A stretch of 64,000 bases of DNA, from assembly GCF_964021845.1 (NCBI RefSeq), contig NZ_CAXHZC010000001.1, positions 558,001-622,000 of the forward strand. Direction: 5' to 3'. A program made the position numbers and the translations under genes. Under the pieces are notes generated by a model, which saw only the letters and a list, made by a program, of their open reading frames with translations, made no database searches and had not been told where the DNA came from. The number at the start of each line of letters is the position of its first letter. Position 1 is the stretch's first letter. Below are positions 59,464 to 64,000 of this stretch, piece after piece. This DNA is from Arcticibacterium sp964021845. GTDB lineage: Bacteria; Bacteroidota; Bacteroidia; Cytophagales; Spirosomataceae.

Positions 59464-59633
59464 CTTCCCAGTTTGAAATCAAGACACTTGGGAACTTTGA
59501 ACTTTACTTGGCCAGACCTTCCTTAATGTATTCGGAGTTTATTTATCGCTTGTATTTGCCCCAGTTCAACTTTGAAATAGTGGAGGTATAGAAGTATTAC
59601 TTTACCATATACCATTTTTGAATTTCTCATTGT

Positions 59634-60134
59634 CTACTTTTTCTTATTACCCGATTTAGTCTTTACTATTATCACGCCGTTAGGTGCATTGTATTTATCT
59701 GAAGCCGCTTTGTCTTTTAAAACATCTATGCTGGCAATATTGTCTGGGTCTACTTTTTTCAATGTAGCTTTATCAACCTTTTTTCCGTCTATAATTATCA
59801 TAGGGTCTGCCTTATCAAAACTCAATTTCACATCTTTTGAATCCTTTACCCTGATTTTAACTTCATGATCAGGATTTGTATTTTTTGTTTTAATAAAAAT
59901 TACACCGTTCGGGGCATTATATTCGTCCAAAGCCTTTTTGCCCTTAACCACATTGACAGATTCTATTTTGTTTTGGTCTAATAGGTCTAGAATGTCATGG
60001 TCGTACTTTTTACCGTCAATATAAATATCAGGTTTGGGACCATCTTTAACTTCCACTTTTAAATTGGAATCTTGTGCTAAAGCAGTGGTCAATGTGAAAC
60101 TAAAAAGGCAAAGGGCTAAGAGTAACTTTTTCAT
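59634..60134 (-). CDS. Exported protein of two TonB-plug-like repeats
   Basis: This 166-aa protein has a signal peptide (residues 1-20, ending TALAQ). Two repeats of about 65 aa follow. Each has a short strand, a conserved I-(Y/I)-IDGKK motif, a Glu/Asp-(S/I)-V-(N/D)-V-(V/L)-K turn and an (E/D)KYNAPNGVI(F/I)VKTK end. That end resembles the plug-domain segment of SusC-like receptors (sieVLKdasA..iYGsrgaNGVI). No barrel is present. It is downstream of a sigma/anti-sigma pair and may serve its signalling. Confidence 0.75.
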   Translation of the reverse strand: MKKLLLALCLFSFTLTTALAQDSNLKVEVKDGPKPDIYIDGKKYDHDILDLLDQNKIESVNVVKGKKALDEYNAPNGVIFIKTKNTNPDHEVKIRVKDSKDVKLSFDKADPMIIIDGKKVDKATLKKVDPDNIASIDVLKDKAASDKYNAPNGVIIVKTKSGNKKK

Positions 60135-60165
60135 AATTGTATTATTAAATGATTGTAAATTCTGC

Positions 60166-60576
60166 TTATTCTGGATTGTTGTAAATGATTACTAATTCGT
60201 CTTCGTAAATAATATTCTTTTTAGAAGGTATGATTTCAGGTTCTGAGAGCATGGCTAGAGCCTCTTTCAGCGTAGCTTCTTTCTTTTCATAAGCTAGCTT
60301 TTCTTGTCTAGCATTATGGATAAAGAAAACAGCCAAGAATAAGATAGAAGCTGCGGCAGCAAACATTCCTATTCTAAATGGTATTCTTTTTTTAGAAATG
60401 GATGCCCATATTTTCTCCTTCAGTGCTGGCGTGGGTTCCTTTCTTTTTTGTTTTGCGTATTGAAACCATGCCGACATTTCGGTGTCAACATCTGATGTGT
60501 TTTCAAGGAGAAATTGCTCTTCTTTCAAAGTGGTTTCTCCTGCCTTATATTTTTCTATTAATTTTTCAATGTCCAT
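60166..60576 (-). CDS. Anti-sigma-like membrane protein
   Basis: The 136-aa protein has a cytoplasmic N-terminal part (residues 1-68), a single membrane segment (about 70-90) and a short C-terminal domain. The N-terminal EKLIEKYKAGETTLKEEQFL resembles the start of ECF anti-sigma factors in Bacteroidota. Its gene overlaps the sigma gene by 11 bp, the normal arrangement for co-translated partners. It is predicted to hold the sigma factor at the membrane. Confidence 0.75.
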   Translation of the reverse strand: MDIEKLIEKYKAGETTLKEEQFLLENTSDVDTEMSAWFQYAKQKRKEPTPALKEKIWASISKKRIPFRIGMFAAAASILFLAVFFIHNARQEKLAYEKKEATLKEALAMLSEPEIIPSKKNIIYEDELVIIYNNPE

Positions 60577-61072
60577 AATCCTCCATTTTTTTTAGGCTTG
60601 CCGCTACCTCTTTTCTAGCTCGTGAAAGCAGCACACGCACATGCTCTAACTTAAGTCCTGTAGCTTCCGCAATCTCTTTAAACTCCAAACCATCAATATC
60701 ACGCATAGTCATGATGTCTCTTTGCTGCTCAGGCAGCTGCTTTAGTATTTTTTCTACGATGCTTGTGAGCTCATTCCATTCAAATTCCTCTTGCCCAGTG
60801 GCGGCGTGCAAATTATTAAGTTCTAAATCAGACGATACTAATTTTGGTCCTTTTCGCTTTAAAATGTCGAGGCAATAATTGCGAGCGGTCATGAAAACAA
60901 AACCGGTAAGATTAGGGTGATTTTCAATTTGCTTACGCTTGTCCCAGAGTTTAATCATAATCTCTTGGGTGGCATCTTGAGCGGTGGTGCTATTTCCTAG
61001 CAACCTATTTACCATTGGAAATATCCGTTCTGATAATGAAAGTACCCTATTTTTAAAATCGTTTGTTTTCAT
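60566..61072 (-). CDS. ECF-type RNA polymerase sigma factor
   Basis: This 168-aa protein has sigma region 2 (about 20-80, with TAQDATQEIMIKLWD and NLTGFVFMTARNYCLDIL) and region 4 (about 105-155, with LPEQQRDIMTMRDIDGLEFK and LKLEHVRVLLSRARKEV). The length is typical for ECF sigma factors. It overlaps the anti-sigma-like gene by 11 bp and leads a three-gene set ending with the plug-repeat protein. The regulon is unknown. Confidence 0.93.
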   Translation of the reverse strand: MKTNDFKNRVLSLSERIFPMVNRLLGNSTTAQDATQEIMIKLWDKRKQIENHPNLTGFVFMTARNYCLDILKRKGPKLVSSDLELNNLHAATGQEEFEWNELTSIVEKILKQLPEQQRDIMTMRDIDGLEFKEIAEATGLKLEHVRVLLSRARKEVAASLKKMEDYGH

Positions 61073-61337
61073 CTTATACTTACATAACGAGAAACGGATT
61101 TTGGCATAACAAGAAAGTGAAATTTTATTTATTAAGGTTGATTTACAGTATGCAGATAGGTATTTACTGTGCTAGGACTTGCGGTAGAGGCAAGCATTTT
61201 TTACAAAACATCTAACTTAGGTCGAGACTTATATAACTGATATCTAAAGAGGTGGTATTCTAGTCTTAGATACTTTCTGATTCTGACATAAAATACCCAA
61301 CTTGTAGGACTTTCAACCATTTCTAAATTATACCATA

Positions 61338-63005
61338 TTGATGATTCTTCGTCTTAATAAACTCCTTGTTTTGTTTTGCTTATTTAGCTGTGTATTGACT
61401 TCACAAGGTCAGACCCATAATGCTTCGCACGAAACTGTTTTAATTACTTCTGAAGATGGTGCTACCGAAGTGAGTGCTAATAAAAAAGGCAAATTACATT
61501 TAAATGTTTCACCAGAGGATGTACGAAAATTTAAAGCTCTAGGAACAGTGCAATACAGTGATTTTGGAGCCAAAGGAAACGGTGAAACCGACGACATCAA
61601 CGCTATTGCTGCTACACATGCCTTTGCTAACCAAGAAGGACTTTTAGTGAAAGCAGACCAAGGTGCCACGTATTACATTAGCGGTGTAAAACGAACTGCC
61701 ATTATACAAACAGATACTGATTTTGGAACAGCAAAATTCATCATTGATGATACGGACGTGGAAGACCGCAATACGGCTATTTTTAAGGTGAGTTCAAATC
61801 TTGAACCAGTGAAACTAGATGGTATTAATTCTTTAAAAAGAAATCAGTCAAAAATAAATGTTTCATTGCCACAAAGCAGTCTCATTACAGTTAATAACGC
61901 TCATGTGAAGCATTATATACGTTATGGATTAAACCAAAATAATGGAGCAGACCAAACGGATATCTTTCTGGTAGACAAAAACGGAAATGTAGATATGGAC
62001 GCTCCCATTATATGGGATTTTGACAAAATTACAGAAATGACGGCTTTGCCAATAGACGATAAAATCTTAAACATCAGTGGAGGTCATTTCACTACAATAG
62101 CCAATGATGAGGAGTCAAAATACAATTATTACTCCCGAAATATATCAATAAAACGCTCTAATGTAGTGGTAGATGGATTGGAGCATCGAGTGAGAGGGGA
62201 AGGAAACCATGGAGCACCATATAGCGGATTTATCTCGATTACCGACTGCTGCTTTGTTACGGTCAAAAACACCATTTTGACAGGACATAAGACCTTTAGT
62301 ACCATTGGCACGGCAGGCAAACCTGTAACCATGGGGACATATGACATTTTGATAGGGCGAGCACTTAATGTTACTTTTTTAAACTGTAGCCAGACAAATG
62401 ATATTAACGACCGCACCTATTGGGGAATCATGGGTTCTAATTATTGTAAAAATTTATTATTCGATAATTGTACTTTTTCACGTTTTGACGCTCATAAGGG
62501 CGTAGCCAATGCCACCATCAGAAACTCTACATTAGGTCACATGGGAATTAACGCCATTGGCAGCGGAACTTTTACGGTGGAAAATAGCACAATACAAGGT
62601 TGGAGTCTTATAAACTTACGTTCTGATTATGGGAGTACTTGGCAAGGTGAGTTAATAATTCGCGATTGTATTTTCAAACCAAGAGAGGGCACAGGAAATA
62701 ACATCAGTTTGATAGGAGGGGCTTATTCGGGACAGCATGATTTTGGGTATACCTGTTACATGCCAGAAAAAATAACCATTGAAAACCTTAAAATAGACGA
62801 CTCAGCTGCTTCTGCAGATTATAATGGACCCGCTATTTTTACAAATTTCAACAAAGAAATGACTGAAGAAAGCTACATTCAGGCTTTTCCATATGTCATC
62901 ACCAAAAAAGTAACTCTCAATAATGTTACCACCACCAGTGGCAAAGCTTTGAGAGTGAGTGATAATGTGTTTATGTTTAGGGATGTGGTGGTGGAGGGGG
63001 AGTAG
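61338..63005 (+). CDS. Exported right-handed beta-helix protein (pectate-lyase-like)
   Basis: It is 555 aa from the ATG, with a signal peptide to about residue 27. The N-terminal pectate-lyase-3-type segment VQYSDFGAKGNGETDDINAI (about 72-91) opens a long series of beta-helix coils with N-rich turns (SNYCKNLLFDNCTFSRF, NATIRNSTLGHMG). No lyase Arg/Lys set is evident. It may be a sugar-binding or polysaccharide-processing protein. The gene is monocistronic. Confidence 0.8.
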   Translation: MMILRLNKLLVLFCLFSCVLTSQGQTHNASHETVLITSEDGATEVSANKKGKLHLNVSPEDVRKFKALGTVQYSDFGAKGNGETDDINAIAATHAFANQEGLLVKADQGATYYISGVKRTAIIQTDTDFGTAKFIIDDTDVEDRNTAIFKVSSNLEPVKLDGINSLKRNQSKINVSLPQSSLITVNNAHVKHYIRYGLNQNNGADQTDIFLVDKNGNVDMDAPIIWDFDKITEMTALPIDDKILNISGGHFTTIANDEESKYNYYSRNISIKRSNVVVDGLEHRVRGEGNHGAPYSGFISITDCCFVTVKNTILTGHKTFSTIGTAGKPVTMGTYDILIGRALNVTFLNCSQTNDINDRTYWGIMGSNYCKNLLFDNCTFSRFDAHKGVANATIRNSTLGHMGINAIGSGTFTVENSTIQGWSLINLRSDYGSTWQGELIIRDCIFKPREGTGNNISLIGGAYSGQHDFGYTCYMPEKITIENLKIDDSAASADYNGPAIFTNFNKEMTEESYIQAFPYVITKKVTLNNVTTTSGKALRVSDNVFMFRDVVVEGE

Positions 63006-63022
63006 TTATAATCCATAGAAGA

Positions 63023-63056
63023 GAGATTCTCGAGAGGTGACCCTGTCGAGAATCTC
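63023..63056. terminator. Long hairpin between convergent genes
   Basis: An 11-base perfect stem GAGATTCTCGA / TCGAGAATCTC with a 12-nt loop lies between two converging stop codons (63005 and 63086). The U-tract is weak. It is likely a bidirectional terminator. Confidence 0.5.
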
Positions 63057-63085
63057 AATACACTTCGAGTTCGAGAAAGAACCCC

Positions 63086-64000
63086 TTAAATCTTAATAAA
63101 ATTAACCTTTAAGGTTTTCTCTATTTGGTTAATGACTTTCATTTCGTATTTGTCTACAAAACAAATGGAGATACCTCTTTTTCCTGCTCTTGCGGTTCTA
63201 CCACTTCTGTGGGTATAGGCTTCTATTTGTTCTGGTAATTGATAGTGAATTACAAAGGCCACGTCTTCTACATCAACTCCACGGGCAGAAATATCCGTAG
63301 CTACCAAGACTTTGATTCTGCCTTTGATAAAAGCTCTCATTACTTTATCCCGGTCACGCTGACCTAGGTCTCCATGAAGTGCATCTGCTGAAATGTGTTT
63401 ACCCATAAGTTTTCGTGCTACCACCTCAGTATCTGCTCTTGTTCTGCAAAACACAATGCCTTTAGCAGAACCTTGAGATTTTAAAAACTCATATACGTAG
63501 TCAAACTTTTGACTCTGTTCACAGATAAAAAACTGGTGTTCAATTTTAGTATTGATCTCCACATTTTTACTAACCGAAATTCGGTGTAAGCCAGGGTTCA
63601 TAAATCTTGTAATAAGGCTTTGCAATGCCACAGGAATAGTTGCCGAAAATAGCCACTTTGCGGAGTTCCTATGAATAGTGTCCATGACTCTTTCTAGCTC
63701 ATCTTTAAAGCCCATGCTTAACATTTCATCGGCTTCATCTAAAACTATGGTTTTAACCTCGCTCAGGTCTATCGCTCCTCTATCTATCAAATCTAGCAAC
63801 CTACCTGGTGTGGCCACTACAATTTGGGTGGGACGTTTAAGGTTTGCTATTTGTATCTCTATCTTTTCACCACCATAAATAGCCTCTGTAAATACTTTTG
63901 GGCCATATTTTGTCAATTTGAATAATTGCTTAGCAATTTGTTGACATAACTCTCTTGTTGGGGCTAGTACCAATCCTTGGATTTGTTTTTTATCCTCCGA
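63086..64000 (-). CDS. DEAD-box RNA helicase, 5' part outside the window
   Basis: About 305 C-terminal codons are visible; the reading frame continues past the window edge without a start. Motif Ia is LVLAPTREL, motif II is LDEADEMLSMGF, motif III is SAT in LFSATIP, motif IV is KGIVFCRTRADTE, motif V is TDISARGVDVEDV and motif VI is HRSGRTARAGK. It ends a few residues after KTLKVNFIKI without a long C-terminal tail. It is probably an ATP-dependent RNA helicase of the DeaD/RhlE group. Confidence 0.92.
   Translation of the reverse strand, partial: SEDKKQIQGLVLAPTRELCQQIAKQLFKLTKYGPKVFTEAIYGGEKIEIQIANLKRPTQIVVATPGRLLDLIDRGAIDLSEVKTIVLDEADEMLSMGFKDELERVMDTIHRNSAKWLFSATIPVALQSLITRFMNPGLHRISVSKNVEINTKIEHQFFICEQSQKFDYVYEFLKSQGSAKGIVFCRTRADTEVVARKLMGKHISADALHGDLGQRDRDKVMRAFIKGRIKVLVATDISARGVDVEDVAFVIHYQLPEQIEAYTHRSGRTARAGKRGISICFVDKYEMKVINQIEKTLKVNFIKI

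Overview
The window is AT-rich and reads as Bacteroidota, probably Cytophagales. Signs of this are the −7 boxes of the form TAnnTTTG, weak Shine-Dalgarno sites, families largely confined to the phylum (HYC_CC_PP-type protein, VirE-N/PriCT-DUF3987 mobile-element genes, a PorE-like OmpA protein, TonB-plug-derived peptides) and A/T-biased codon use. The genus is an inference.

Region 1 (1-22.4 kb) is a heavy-metal resistance island, entirely on the minus strand. It holds two complete RND efflux systems: one CzcA-like with the outer-membrane channel fused on, and one CusA-like with separate TolC and CusB-like proteins. It also has a CopA-type P-ATPase with three metal-binding N-terminal modules, a Met-rich multicopper oxidase fused to a CopB-like barrel, several small Cys/His-rich exported proteins, a Fur-family regulator, two methyltransferases and a MerTP mercury importer at the left edge.

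Region 2 (22.5-34.03 kb) is the core of an integrative element. From right to left it contains a tRNA-Met 3' fragment that marks the attachment site, a tyrosine integrase, two orphan genes, tandem 7-bp repeats, two HTH/excisionase-like genes, a VirE-N protein and a PriCT/DUF3987 primase-type protein. Next comes a compact three-gene operon of a catalytically degenerate prokaryotic Argonaute, an SF2 helicase and a 4-fold beta-flower protein, and then the collapsed remains of a type III restriction-modification system. No intact tRNA copy lies to the left, so the element probably extends past the window start and includes the metal island. The Argonaute-helicase-beta-flower operon is the best candidate for a poorly described defence system.

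Region 3 (34.06-64 kb) is chromosome. It starts with 1 kb of eroded DNA and continues with ordinary genes: an SDR-like protein, mgtE, dtd, a rhodanese, a PASTA protein, riboflavin synthase, a DUF1684 protein, alanine dehydrogenase with its Lrp regulator, a Gfo/Idh/MocA oxidoreductase, HemJ and a PorE-like OmpA protein. Within it are decaying loci: a ParD/ParE pair with a non-ATG antitoxin start and a toxin nonsense codon, a frameshifted SDR gene next to its TetR regulator, and a CoA-disulfide-reductase fragment. It also has a HipA-like/DUF3037 pair and a TPP-riboswitch operon encoding a methyltransferase, an AIR-synthase-like (ThiL-like) protein, ThiE and a Trm112-like protein. The right end carries a CE15 esterase, an OmpA protein, an exonuclease, another SDR, an ECF sigma/anti-sigma/plug-repeat cluster, a beta-helix protein and a DEAD-box helicase cut by the window edge.
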